DNA of 64,000 bases from Isoperla grammatica (GCA_945910005.1 OX246749.1:25309350-25373349), one strand, 5' to 3'. Positions 33,721-47,142 are shown, counted from the first letter of the stretch. Notes: generated from the sequence alone by a model not told the origin. Translations and numbers: made by a program.

Positions 33721-36700
33721 TAGTCCAGCATCAAATGGAATCCTGTGCAATTTCGAGAAAAGAGTATAGCACCATATACCAATGTGTTCATAAGGTTTTA
33801 AAGTATTTAGCGCACTTTGGTGCCAGAGCGATATCCGCGACTGGGGGCGGGGGCGGTGCCCCCAATTTTGACTACGCATTGCGTTGAATATCGCTCAATT
33901 ACGGCCAAACAGTTGGTCTGACAACGAAAATGATGATTATAAAATATATTTGTGTGTCATTGATAAATATTTCCTTGTCACAATTATTCATGTACGGTAC
34001 ATAGTGCGAAAGTTATCGTCAATTAAGTATAAAATTAATATATTCTCAATATATAAAACCATGGGACAACCATATATTTTCAAAACATTACAAACACATT
34101 CATACATGTATAGAAATGTCAGAGTGTTGCCATATCGGTGATTTTTTTTCATAATTTTATCTTCAAGCGATTGGTATTAGTGAAGTATTAAAGACAAGAA
34201 TGCGTGGGGCTTTTGTGCGCCCGCTAAACACAGGTGTAATGCAAAGAAGCATTGGCAATCATAATATTGTACTATTCCGAAAGAAAAGTACACTTATATC
34301 TTCGTTTTAGCTTGTAAAATAATAATTTGGATGGTGCCAAGCTCCAAAATTAGGCGTTTACAAGTTATACATAAAAAACAAAATGGCCGACTCGCATGAG
34401 GTTTTGCCTATTTATCTTCACAATCGTGCATTTTTTGGCAAAACTTAAAATGACAAAAATTGTTTCTAGTAAAATTCTACACACATATAATACTTGGATA
34501 TTTTCATAGGAAGTACTACTTACGTACCAATTTAATTTTTGTATGTGTGCATCTGAACACAAATGTACAAACCTTGGCTCCCGTTCGCTTATTGATGAAG
34601 CGACTGTGACCTACGGGAGTGTTCTTAATATCTTCTTTTAAGCTCATCAAATAATAATATTGATGGTGCCAAGCTCCAATGATAGGCGTTTACGTGTTGC
34701 ATGTGAAAAACAAAATGGCTGTCACTTCAGGTGGTTTTGGCAATTTATCTTCATAACCGTACTATTTATGACAAAATCTAACATGACAAAAAATATTCCT
34801 TGTAAAATTCTACATACAATTCATATTCAGGTATTTTCATATGATTTACCATTTACCTACAAATTTAGATTTGTGTATGTTAATCTGTACTCAAATGTAC
34901 AAGCATTGGCTCCCCTGGGCTACTTGATGAAGCAAGTATGGACTATGGGAGTGGGCTCAATCTCTTCCTTTTAGCTTAGAGAATAATAATTTTGATGGTG
35001 CGAAACTCAAGTACTAGGCGTTCAAGAGAAACACGCAAAAAACAAAATGCCCGCCAATAGGGTGTATTCAGATGTACATCCGTCGGTTGTTTGATGAAGC
35101 AAGTATAGGAGTGGGCTCAATCTCTTCTTTATAGCTTATAAAGTAATAATTGTGATGGTGCCTACCTTAAATATGGGGCATTATCGAGTTACACGTAAAA
35201 TACAAAATGGCCACCACTATAGGTAGTTTTTCCAATTTACCGTCATAACCGTACGTTTCATGACAAAATTTAATATGACAAAAATTATTTCTTGTAAAAT
35301 TGTACACACATGATATTTACATATTTTTATAGGACTTACTATTAACCTAAAAATTAAAATTTCTCCATGTTAATTAGTACTAAAATGTTTTTTTTTTTTT
35401 TTTACGTGTTTCTCTTGAACGCCTAATACTTGAGTTAGGCACCATCGAAATTATTATTCTATAAGTTAAAGGAAGAGATTGAGCCCACTCCCATAGTCCA
35501 TATACTTGCTTCATCAAGTAGCCCAGGGGAGCCAATGCTTGTACAATTGAGTACAGATTAACATACACAAATCTGAATTTGTAGGTAAATGGTAAATCAT
35601 ATGAAAATACCTAAATATGAATTGTATGTAGAATTTTACAAGAAATATTTTTTGTCGTGTTAGATTTTGTCATAAATAGTACGGTTATAAAGATAAATTG
35701 CCAAAACCACCTGAAGTGACAGCCATTTTGTTTTTCACATGCAACTCGTAAACGCCTATCATTGGAGCTTGGCACCATCAATATTATTATTTGATGAGCT
35801 TAAAAGAAGATATTCAGACCACTCCCGTAGGTCACAGTTGCTTCATCAAGCAGCGAACGGGAGCCAAGTTTTGTACATTTGAGTTCAGATGCACATGTAC
35901 AAAAATTAAATTTGTACGTAAGTAGTACCGTTGAGTGACCCTATATTTCTCACTCAACGGTAGTACTTCCTATGAAAATATCCAAGTATCATTTGTGTGT
36001 AGAATGTTGCTAGAAACAATTTTTGTCATATTAAGTTTTGCCAAAAAATGCATGATTGTGAAGATAAATAGGAAAAACCTCATGAGAGTCGGCCATTTTG
36101 TTTTTTATGTATAACTTGTAAACACCTAATTTTGGAGCTTGGCACCATCCAAATTATTATTTTACAAGCTAAAACGAAGATATAAGTGTACTTTTCTTTC
36201 GAAATAGTACAATATTATGATTGCCAATGCTTCCATGCATTACACTTGTGTTTAGCAGGCGCACAAAAGCCCCATTGAAGATAAAATTATGAAAAAAAAT
36301 CACCGATATGGCAACACTCTGACATTTCTATACGTGTATGAATGTGTTTGTAATGTTTTGATAATATATGGTTGTCCCATGGTTTTATATATTGAGAATA
36401 TATTAATTTTATACTTAATTGACGATAACTTTCGCACTATGTACCGTACATGAATAATTGTGACAAGGAAATATTTATAAATTACACACAAATATATTTT
36501 ATATTCATCATGTTCGTTGTCAGACCAACCGTTTGGCCGTAATTGAGCGATATTCAATGCAATGCGTAGTCAAAATTGGGGGCACTGCCCCCGCCCCCAG
36601 TCGCGGATATCGCTCTGGCACCAAAGTGCGCTAAATACTGTGAAACCTTATGAACACATTAGTATATGGTGCTATACTCTTTCCTCGAAATTGCACAGGA

Positions 36701-36731
36701 CTATGATTTTCGACACTTTGATGCTGGACTA
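33721..36731. mobile_element. 3,011-bp fold-back element inserted in the transposase gene
   Basis: Inverted ends TAGTCCAGCATCAAA...TTTGATGCTGGACTA are flanked by TAG direct repeats (33718-33720, 36732-36734). The arms of ~1.4-1.6 kb are inverted copies of each other around a short centre near 35390. Each arm has a non-repeated outer part (GATATCCGCGACTGGGGGCG) and an inner series of ~330-bp tandem units. No coding sequence is recognised. The insertion point is confirmed by exact frame restoration of the host gene. Confidence 0.92.
34310..35395 (+). repeat. ~330-bp tandem units in the left arm of the fold-back
   Basis: Three to four diverged units, each with GATGGTGCCAAGCTCCAA, TAGGCGTTTAC, AACAAAATGGC, CTTGATGAAGCAAG and GGGAGTGGGCTCAATCTCTT. 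They start near 34330, 34660, 34990 (truncated) and 35152. Mirror copies occupy 35400-36170 in the right arm. Confidence 0.8.
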
Positions 36732-36734
36732 TAG

Positions 36735-37086
36735 GATACTAATTTCTCGCGGTAAGAAGACAGGCAAGATTTTAGTACGAGGTGAGCCTAACTACAACAC
36801 TGACATTTGCGATGAAAAGGGGATCACTAAACGGGGTAAAGAAATTTGTAACATGAAACCAAAAAATCTTCCAATTGGTGTAACTCCTAACATCCTGAAG
36901 CTTCAGGATGTTGCGGCATTGTTGGCCAAACACTTTGGGGCGAACTGGAGGGAGCATGATCACCTTTCATATTACAAGGATCTGATCTGCTCTCAAGTTG
37001 GACCAAATCTAAACGCCGAAGAGGAAGACCCTCATCAGAACGAGCTCTGCGAAGTGCAGCCAGACGAACTATTGGTGGCTGTGTAA
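36735..37086 (+). CDS. Transposase exon 2, 3' part
   Basis: C-terminal ~117 codons reading ILISRGKKTGKILVRGEPNY, NLPIGVTPNILKLQDV and FGANWREHDHLSYYKDLI, ending in TAA 37084-37086. This matches the C-terminal region expected for the family. Taken with the 5' parts and counting the TAG target once, the total is 101 + 1380 + 352 = 1,833 nt, an exact multiple of three with no internal stop. Before the insertion this was an intact 610-residue gene. Confidence 0.85.
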
Positions 37087-37576
37087 TAAGTAGTGTCATT
37101 GGAAGGGTTTTAATTATTGCCCTTTTTACTATTCTTGATCACTTTTACTCTAGGAAAACAAACAAAATAAAATTATGTAAAAATATTATATTGTCTACAT
37201 TTTGTAAAATATAATAAATATATTTAAATAACTCACAATGTCAATAATTTATTTTACCTATAAGCCCTATCGTTTTTGGTATGTGTGTATCGTGTTCGTA
37301 GCAAAACCGTCCAAGTCCAATGATATTAAGTTCAAAAATGGCCAAGTCCATGTGTGAAAGTCAAAACCGGCCATGTCCGATACATTTTAATTTTTTCCTG
37401 TGTAATTTGAAATTTTTGAATTGTACCAAAAACTTTATTTTAACTTGTGAATATTTGTCCACTGTTTACTCAATATTTCACAAATTTAAGTAAAGTCACT
37501 ATTGCACTACAGTTTTTATCGTTTTACTCTAAATAAGCAAACATGGACTTGGCCCCGTTTGAATCTAGGCAACTCT

Positions 37577-38272
37577 TATGTTTGAACTGGGGTGATGAGC
37601 CCGGCTAGCCAGCACTAGAAGCCCACAGCCCGAGAAACTAGTGACATGTCACCCCCCGACCAGACTCATGTTGGAACCGGGGTGCTGAGCCCAGCTAGCC
37701 AGCACTAGAAGCCACAGCCCGAGAAACTAGTGACATATCACACCCCGACCCGACTTATGTTGGAACCGGGGTGCTGAGTCCGGCTAGCCAGCACTAGAAG
37801 CCACAGCCCGAGAAAGTAGTGACATGTCACCCCCCGACCTGATATATGTTGGAACCGGGGTGCTGAGCCCGGCTAGCCAGCACTAGAAGCCACAGCCCGA
37901 GAAACTAGTGCCATGTCACCCTTCGACCCGACTCATGTTGGAACCGGGGTGCTGAGCTTGGCTAGCCAGCACTAGAAGCCACAGCCCGAGAAACTAGTGA
38001 CATGTCATCCCCCGACCAGACTTATGTTGGAACCGGGGTGCTGAGCCCGGCTAGCCAGCACTAGAAGTCACAGCCCGAGAAACTTGTGCCATGTCACCCT
38101 TCGACCCGACTCATGTTGGAACCGGGGTGCTGAGCTTGGCTAGCCAGCACTAGAAGCCACAGCCCGAGAAACTAGTGACATGTCATCCCCCGACCAGACT
38201 TATGTTGGAACCGGGGTTCTAAGCCCGGCTAGCCAGCACTAGAAGCCACAGCCCGATTAACTAGTGACGAAC
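37577..38272 (+). repeat. 88/89-bp satellite, ~8 copies
   Basis: The unit contains TTATGTTGGAACCGGGGTGC, GGCTAGCCAGCACTAGAAGC and GAGAAACTAGTGACATGTC. It begins immediately after the inverted end of the DNA transposon. A higher-order pattern is seen: the block with TTCGACCCGACTCATG and GAGCTTGGCTAGCC occurs twice (about 37918-38030 and 38098-38190). Confidence 0.93.
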
Positions 38273-38274
38273 CT

Positions 38275-39040
38275 TATGTAGAAGGTGGAGCATCGTTCTC
38301 CACCTTTAAGTTGGGTGGGTGGTGGTGGTGGATGAAATAAAATATGAGAATATATCACACTGAGTAAACCAGAACATATATTGTTAATCTGTTATTTTAA
38401 CTACGGTGAGCTGGTGCTAGATGTATCTTTATTATTAGCAGGTTTGCTATTTTCACAATACATTGTATGATTTTACAACTACATCGTACATACATATCAA
38501 AATTGCATTAATACAAAAATTCATCAAAATTGTATAATATTGGGTATCAAATATCAATAACTTAGTCTGTTGTTGTATATCTACCAATATACAATAATAT
38601 CAGTGTCTGTGATAAGTAGGCTATCAACGTATAGAGATTGACAACGAAGCATATTATAGTAATTGTGATGGTAACAGAAATAATTGAAACTACAAATAAT
38701 AATAACAAATATTAATATACAAACTAGGCTATTCATTCTACACAAACCTACATAAAGTGGCCGTCAACTATAAAAAAAAAAAGAAGTACGAATTCACATG
38801 ATAGAGAGTTACGTCCCCAGCATGCTTTATCCATAGCATTAAAGCTCTTCCAGTGAATCTTGGTACACAACAATACAACACTTTTGATTGACAATTATTG
38901 GTTTATTGTTATTCCTGGCAATAGTGCGTTATTCTAGTTAAATATTGAACGTATGTTTTAATTTGTTTGGAAAGCGTGTTCAGTGAAAATTGATATTTGT
39001 TCAGTGTATTGTTGAACAGTAGGCTACACTTATAACGATT
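38275..39040. other. AT-rich intergenic with one hairpin
   Basis: Perfect short hairpin AAGGTGGAG/CTCCACCTT at about 38282-38308, at the end of the satellite. The rest is AT-rich with no gene seen. Confidence 0.5.
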
Positions 39041-39419
39041 TCCAAAAGACCCGTTGACGTGCAATAAATGGGTTCAAAGGTACCAACATCCAAACAAAAT
39101 TAATTTGGCGTCTGTACGATCTCTTGATATCATTTACAAGTCAATGGCTACTTTGTATTGGATTGGATATTTATATGATGTTACATCAGCAGATAAAATG
39201 TTCACTGAAACAAGCTCGAAAGATGAAACCCGGTAGTGTTTCATCCCACGAACTGCCACTTGACACTACACAATTCACAAAGAAAGGGGACATCAAAAAG
39301 CGAGACAGCAGAAAAGAAAATCGCGAAAAGAGAGAACGGGTTGATGATTTAATCTGTGCCACCAGCCAACAACAGTTATATTAAGCTGATAAATCACCGA
39401 CAACGTATACAACACTAAT

Positions 39420-39850
39420 TAAATTAAATAAATAAATTCACATTCAGAGCCTACCTACTCAGTAACGAAACTGATTTGCAGTGGGGGACTCCAATTTAAA
39501 GTGACTAAACCAACCCTGTAGCCTCCGAACACATCGGCGAGTGAGCGATAACCAATCAAAGATCTATATTTCAAATACGAAACATATGAATCAGTGATTG
39601 GACAGTGCGAACACCTGCGAACAAATGCCAGAATCAACAATGCCGATTCAGAACAACTTTGAATTTATTGAGTGCTTCGTTGCTAGGACGGCTCCAAGGT
39701 CACCGTTTACTTATTCCTAAGACAAGAACTAATGGAACTGAATCCTTACTAGAAGTTAGAAAACTTCTGCCTGAACCGGGATTTGAACCCGGGACCATCT
39801 TCATTGGAAGCAGGGATGCTAACCACTAACCACACACAACGAGCCACCTT
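39420..39850 (-). mobile_element. tRNA-derived SINE (family S1), full-length
   Basis: The minus strand has a tRNA-like head near 39850-39770 (A-box-like TGGTTAGCATCC, B-box-like GGGTTCAAATCCCGG). A body with TTCATATGTTTCGTATTTGA and ATTGGTTATCGCTCACTCG follows, then the tail GAATTTATTTATTT. It is nearly identical in the body to 20055-20425 and serves as the reference copy. The anticodon arm is degenerate, so it is not a tRNA gene. Confidence 0.82.
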
Positions 39851-39883
39851 GCATCCTAAATTTGTAATAACATTTTCATATCT

Positions 39884-40661
39884 GTGAAACATAGCAGCGA
39901 CACAACGAAAACACACTACTTGTTTGTCTCAGTTTTCGATAAAACAACACTAACACACAAGCATATGGACACCAACGATGAGGCCATCACACCAAGAATA
40001 GTCAACCGAGATTCGAGTATCTCGGCTTGGTTGAAGAGGAGTGAAATGTTTACTGTTAGAGCCACATGTAATCAAACGCTCGTGGTGATAACTTATGTGT
40101 TCTGTTTTACTGGAGACTCTCACGTAATCTACGCAGCTATGTCGAGCTGTGTATTTGTTTATATTTATATTAGCTACGAGCTAAAAAAGACAATGTGTAA
40201 CACACGAGAGGCAACAGTAGTGGCGCTTCGAGGCTTGGCTTCAAGGTTTTTACCATCGTTGGAACCCAACTCCGTGTTAGTGATCGACAACGCACCCTAC
40301 TACACTCTGTGCAAGTGGAGAAAATTCCTAACCAAATTTGAAAAAGGGTGAGATTCAAAATTGGCTCAACTTGAATAAAAAACCCTTCCTCGATTCAATG
40401 ATCAAAGTGGAATTGATGGCATTGTTGAATAAAAACAAACCGTATGTCAAGAAGTTTGCAGGCCACTCCGTTATCAGGCTACCACCTTATCACTGTGACC
40501 TCAACCCCATTGAGATGGTTTGGAGTCATGTTAAGAGATACGTTGCGTCTTTCAACATGAACGATGTGTAGCAACTTGTTACGCTTGCAATCAATAACGT
40601 TACTCCTCAACAATGGTATAACTACGTCAGACACGTAATAGGTGAAGAAGACAGAATGTGA
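39884..40661 (+). pseudogene. DDE transposase pseudogene (Tc1/mariner, DDE_3-like)
   Basis: NSVLVIDNAPYY (second catalytic Asp), then EIQNWLNLNKKPFLD, VIRLPPYHCDLNPIEMVWS (catalytic Glu in NPIE) and VTPQQWYNYVRHVIGEEDRM follow the order of the IS630/Tc1/mariner DDE_3 domain. The frame shifts at an A-run near 40344 and has a TAG at 40569-40571, so it is dead. Upstream 39884-40200 is open but not clearly homologous. A possible HTH piece (CNKWVQRYQHPNK, near 39056-39094) lies on the far side of the SINE. Confidence 0.65.
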
Positions 40662-40799
40662 TACCGATATGATCGTTGAGAGAATGGTAATAAATGTTGG
40701 TGACGATTCGTCCTCAGACGAGTGTGAAGCCGACGGCGACCTCGCAACCCCGTTGGAATAGGGAATATTCCTGTTAATTTGTTTCGTCGTTAGCAAATG

Positions 40800-41740
40800 A
40801 CGATGTTATGAAGTCAAAAATATTTAATTTTCCCATTTTCGTAAATATTTTCAGTCAAGAAAGTAAGCTGAAAATGTCACAAATTATAATGACGGGAAAA
40901 AGACATCCGAACTGACTAATATCAATCAGCCTAGCACGCAAAGATTGAAAGATCGTATTTATGCCGAATAACTCACTAAAATGAGTGTATTTATATTGTT
41001 TTTCGGTTCCACAATGAATAATATTTGTGTCCAGCAATTAATTTACCCCACTGGTATGATTATTTGTAATAATGTAACCAATTCCCTTTCCTCCCCTTTC
41101 CTCCAAACAGCCCCATATTTCATCTTTATATATCACCCACTCATTGTCTCGATTAGCCTCGTTGCAAAAATATGAGACGTTAAGCCCAAATATCAATCAA
41201 TCATTATTTCAGTGTCTGATAGTAATTTTGTGCCGAGATCGGACAACAATGAATACGTTGTTTTTTCGATAATTGTGTAGTGTTGCAAGAGGTTGATTGG
41301 CAGATTCATTCATAAACAGTGATGTTTAGTCAGTTATGCCGTAACCATCCGTTTCACGATAGAAGTCCGTGAAAGGCAACATGTCAAACTTTGTAACGTT
41401 ATAAAAATCGAACTGGGACATTTTGAAATGGGAAAAGTATGTGGCCGGTATTTGTAGATAAGGGCCTATCTATTTCATATGATCGAACCAATATCGGGAA
41501 ATGTGGAATATCATTGGGAAAATATCCATTTATTCCAAAGAAGTCATGTAGTCTTTCCAATTACTCAATTAGAAATTCGTATTGTTGAAATTGTGTGTAT
41601 CCAATATTCAGTGAGTGTTGGCCGGATCGCTCGCAACGCTCTCTGTGCACTTGTTACGCCTCCCCATAGAGCTAGGGACATGGCCCTCTCTAGGTCGAGC
41701 TTCGCCTTTGGAGCCCCCGAAAAGGCTGTGAAACAATAGA
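40800..41740. other. Intergenic, no gene seen
   Basis: AT-rich sequence with short open frames only. No tandem array or clear element ends. Confidence 0.45.
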
Positions 41741-41749
41741 ACGTTTAGA

Positions 41750-41845
41750 AGCTACCCAGGTCCGTAAATCCCCTGGCGTGGGCTCGTCGAACTCCCGTTT
41801 ACCGAACCTCCGCCAGGGGATCGACGGACCTTGGGAGCTACGAAC
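41750..41845. repeat. Imperfect hairpin
   Basis: CCCAGGTCCGTAAATCCCCT near 41755 pairs with AGGGGATCGACGGACCTTGG near 41815. It may be the core of a small MITE; outer ends are not resolved. Confidence 0.55.
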
Positions 41846-42663
41846 TTGGCGCACTCCACTTTGAGCTTTGCCCGCATGGCGCAATACCACAAGACTCAAT
41901 TGAGGGGGCTGTGACACCACAGGCGGACAAACAATGTGTTGCTAGGCAACTCCATTGTTGCATCTTTATTTGGTGCATATTCAATGTTTGTCCGAAACAA
42001 AACACGGCTATTTTTAGGATTGAGTCTTGAGCTATTGAACCGACTTTCAAGAAAGCTGTGCCTCAATGTAATCCTTCAAAATGATTGAAATTACGAATTA
42101 TATTCGAGAAAGCTGTGTCTTTTAGTATTGTTGCAATGGGGCCGGAGTTCAAAGATGGCAAAAATATATTTCCCTATTTGTTGTTTGAAACTGCGACAAA
42201 ACGTGATGTTTGTCAAATGACTCAAAAGAAAATGGCCAGAAATTAGTGGGAAATGTATTGATAAACACGGGGGGGGGGGGAGGTAGGCGCGTTTACTACT
42301 TACTATGTCAAAGGTTATTTTATTTAAGGAACGTATTAACCATTTGAAACGGAATCAATGTCAGTGATAGCCAACGACGCCATATTTTATGTAGATGTCA
42401 ACAACTTTAACCAGCGCCAAAATTTATCCGGGGCATTGACGAGCGGCCAGGATATTTAAGCGAAGGCTAACATTTGGACCACTGCTAAAAGTTAGCCGGC
42501 TGTTGTAATACCCATTTTCAACTTAAACCCTGGGCTTAATTACTTAGCCCAGTGCTAAACGTCTAGCCGGGCGTTATAAGACTGGGCCTTAAGGCATCTT
42601 TGTGAATCCAGGGCCAGCTTTCGATAATAGATTGAGTGGTAATCAATCAACTTGTCGGCACAA

Positions 42664-42972
<309 letters not shown>

Positions 42973-42974
<2 letters not shown>

Positions 42975-43480
42975 TACATGACGTGAACATTAACATACCG
43001 AAGAACTTTTAGAACTAGTATAAACTTATGAGAGTGAATCCTTCGAGAGAACATCCATCCTGACATGGTTTTCGTGGGTTTTCATTGTCCATAGAGTAGA
43101 ATTATTAGGATGGCTTCGAGAAATCGGCCACGACCGTACACACAGTAACACGACGCAAATAGATCAAATCATTATGCAGTGTATACTATGAACAAGTGTT
43201 CTAATAAGACAGTAACGACTGAAGTTGAACAAGGTATACCTCATGGAAATACTTAACATTACATCCGTATTGTCCGTATAACATGTTAACACCGGCTTTG
43301 ACCGAGATTGATGACTGTTGAAAAACTAGTAACATGTGATTAGTGAAGTTAAATAAGGTAGACACATGGAAATACTTGACATTACGTCCATATAACATGT
43401 TAACGCCGGTTTTGACCGAGATTGTATGATTGTTATACATTGAATAAAATGATTTTAACAATAATAACCAAAATAGTAGT
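42973..43480 (+). repeat. LINE 3'-end unit, copy 1 of 3
   Basis: About 500-bp unit: TTACATGACGTGAACATTAA, GGTTTTCGTGGGTTTTC, AATCGGCCACGACCGTACA, then two internal ~140-bp repeats each with ATGGAAATACTT and TTTGACCGAGATTG. It aligns with the 3' UTR of the LINE remnant ending at 46819, so it is a LINE 3' end, with an AAT tail. Confidence 0.8.
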
Positions 43481-43498
43481 AATAATAATAATAATAAT

Positions 43499-44005
43499 AA
43501 TTACATGACGTGAACATTAACATACCGAAGAACTTTTAGAACTAGTATAAACTTATGAGAGTGAATCCTTCGAGAGAACATCCATCCTGACATGGTTTTC
43601 GTGGGTTTTCATTGTCCATAGAGTAGAATTATTAGGATGGCTTCGAGAAATCGGCCACGACCGTACACACAGTAACACGACGCAAATAGATCAAATCATT
43701 ATGCAGTGTATACTATGAACAAGTGTTCTAATAAGACAGTAACGACTGAAGTTGAACAAGGTATACCTCATGGAAATACTTAACATTACATCCGTATTGT
43801 CCGTATAACATGTTAACACCGGCTTTGACCGAGATTGATGACTGTTGAAAAACTAGTAACATGTGATTAGTGAAGTTAAATAAGGTAGACACATGGAAAT
43901 ACTTGACATTACGTCCATATAACATGTTAACGCCGGTTTTGACCGAGATTGTATGATTGTTATACATTGAATAAAATGATTTTAACAATAATAACCAAAA
44001 TAGTA

Positions 44006-44006
<1 letters not shown>
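43499..44006 (+). repeat. LINE 3'-end unit, copy 2 of 3
   Basis: Reads identical to copy 1 wherever I compared it. Only about 18 bp of AAT separate it from copy 1, whereas about 345 bp separate it from copy 3. Confidence 0.85.
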
Positions 44007-44100
<94 letters not shown>

Positions 44101-44103
44101 AAC

Positions 44104-44152
<49 letters not shown>

Positions 44153-44200
44153 GTAATAATAATAATGATAATAATAATAATAATAGTAATAATAATAATG

Positions 44201-44292
<92 letters not shown>

Positions 44293-44295
44293 AAC

Positions 44296-44353
<58 letters not shown>
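44007..44353. repeat. (AAT)n array 2
   Basis: About 345 bp of AAT with the same ACTAAC and AGTAATAATAATAATGAT interruptions as array 1, in duplicated order. Confidence 0.96.
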
Positions 44354-45002
<649 letters not shown>

Positions 45003-45029
45003 CACATAACAACACAATAATAATAATAA

Positions 45030-45262
45030 TAACATCACAACTAAGGAGACGCAAAAGAAAACCAAATACAAAGACTTACAAATTGAAACCCAGAGAATGT
45101 GGGGGATGCGGACAAAGGTAATCCCGATCATAATTGGAGTGACAGGTGCCATCAGCAAAACATTTCAAAATTATTTAGAAGATATACCAGGACAACATAA
45201 CACAAGGGAATTACAGAAGACAGCCATTCTGGGTACTGCTCGCATTTTGAGAAAGGTTCTAT
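45030..45262 (+). pseudogene. C-terminal fragment of RLE-type (R2/NeSL-like) LINE protein
   Basis: The frame reads KYKDLQIETQRMWGMRTKVI, then GVTGAISKTFQNYLEDIPG and ELQKTAILGTARILRKVL before TAA. This is the C-terminal segment found downstream of the restriction-like endonuclease in this retrotransposon class. Only about 75 codons survive, so it is a 5'-truncated copy with an intact end. Confidence 0.75.
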
Positions 45263-45746
<484 letters not shown>

Positions 45747-45937
45747 GGCTTGATTGATTTAAACAAATTATATTAGAAACAAATTGAAATTTTAAGAAAG
45801 TACTTTCATACAAAATGCCCACATTCACAACTTCACCCTATTTAAACTTGTTTAAAAAAATAACATCTGACACAGCAAAGGAGGTAAGGATATCAGAAAA
45901 AACTTAACATAGCAGACATTATAAAGAACTTCTTAAT

Positions 45938-46819
45938 GATAACGTCGATAGGGTAGCATCGAACAAATGGTTTACGTCTGGGGACATTTTCAGCGAACCA
46001 GAAAGATTTGTGTTTGCTATTCAAGATTAGATATTCAAGACTAACAATTACAAAAAATACATAATGAAAGACGTAACAGTGGATGATAAATGTAGAAAAT
46101 GTAATATGAACGGCGAAACAATTGAACATGTACAGTCATCGTACAAAATCTTCGGTAATTCTTCCGTCACGGGTGGGTGAGCGACAACCAACCAGCGGCC
46201 GTGGCTAATTCAAATACCTGCTCGGGTTGGCCGAGACCATAAACACGTCATTGATTGATGACGAAAGCATTACCGTAGTTATTGTAAGACGACTTTGTCT
46301 GGGTGCAAAATGTTTTGTCAGATTATCTTCATAGGCGTAACCAATTTGCCATCATTATACATTCAACATTAGCCATAAAGTATAACTTTATAAACACAAC
46401 CATTGCATATTAGAAATACAAGCCTGAAAAGGTATTAGATAGTAAAGGCTACAAATTATATTATGACCGGGCAGTCATAACAGACCAAACCATACATCGC
46501 AATAGAACTCATTTTATATTTATTGACAAGCAGAAACAAGAAACGATTTTAACTGATGTTGCAATTCCTTTAGGCCACAATCTAGAAACAACTTGGCGAG
46601 AAAAGATAAACATATATATAAGGTCATCATAAGGAGTTATCTATTGAAATAAAAAAGGCTGTGGAAGCAGAATAATTTGACTGTTGACCGTTAATTTAAT
46701 CAGCAAAGGGGTTTTTCCGTGAAAACTACATGACAGTATTAAATTTATTGGTCTCCAACCGAACATGTACATCGAGATGCAAAAAGCAAGTATTTGAACA
46801 ATATTACGAAAATTTTTGA
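45938..46819 (+). pseudogene. RLE-type LINE C-terminal region, decayed
   Basis: Fragments in order: NKWFTSGDIFSEPERFVFAI, a zinc-knuckle-like CRKCNMNGETIEHV, KYKPEKVLDSKGYKLYYDRA, endonuclease-like FIDKQKQETILTDVAIPLGH, and LQPNMYIEMQKASI followed by ILRKFLN. At least four in-frame stops and a 136-bp MITE insertion (46152-46287) break it. The expected PD of the endonuclease motif is altered. This is a second, older lineage relative to the fragment at 45030. Confidence 0.72.
46152..46287. mobile_element. Short MITE in the LINE pseudogene
   Basis: Ends CGGTAATTCTTCCGTCA and TGATGACGAAAGCATTACCG are inverted with about 75% match. The insert interrupts the recognisable LINE reading frame after SSYKIF and the LINE frame resumes beyond it. 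The target duplication is unclear. Confidence 0.6.
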
Positions 46820-47142
46820 ACTAAGAAGAATGAAGACTTCAAGAAGTTCTCCATCCTGATGGTGGTTTTCGTGGTTTCTACCATATGCGAAGAGCGAATG
46901 CTGGGATGAGTACAAATCGGCCACGACCGTACATAGCATCCACAGTTCGGTTTGGAAAAAATAATGTGGACAATGATATATTAAGTAGTTCTAAGTAGAT
47001 TTTAATAAGGTAAACACATGGAAATACTTGACATTTGTGTCCTTACAACATGTTTATGCCGGTTTCGACCGAGTTTGTATGTATTGCAATAATAATAATA
47101 ATGATGATAATAATATTAATAATAATTATAACAATAAAAAAA

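Larger units (their letters stand above)
31359..37575 (+). mobile_element. DNA transposon with inverted ends carrying a DUF7869-like transposase
   Basis: The ends GAGTTGCCTAGATTCAAACG (31359-31378) and its complement (37556-37575) match over at least 20 bp and extend into GCCAAGTCCA. Subterminal copies of a CAAAANCGGCCAAGTCC-like motif recur inside both ends (31380-31660 and 37300-37560), as expected for transposase binding sites. The transposase gene lies between. Without the nested fold-back the element is about 3.2 kb. A clear target duplication is not visible: the left flank is the LINE, the right flank the 88/89-bp satellite. Confidence 0.8.
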
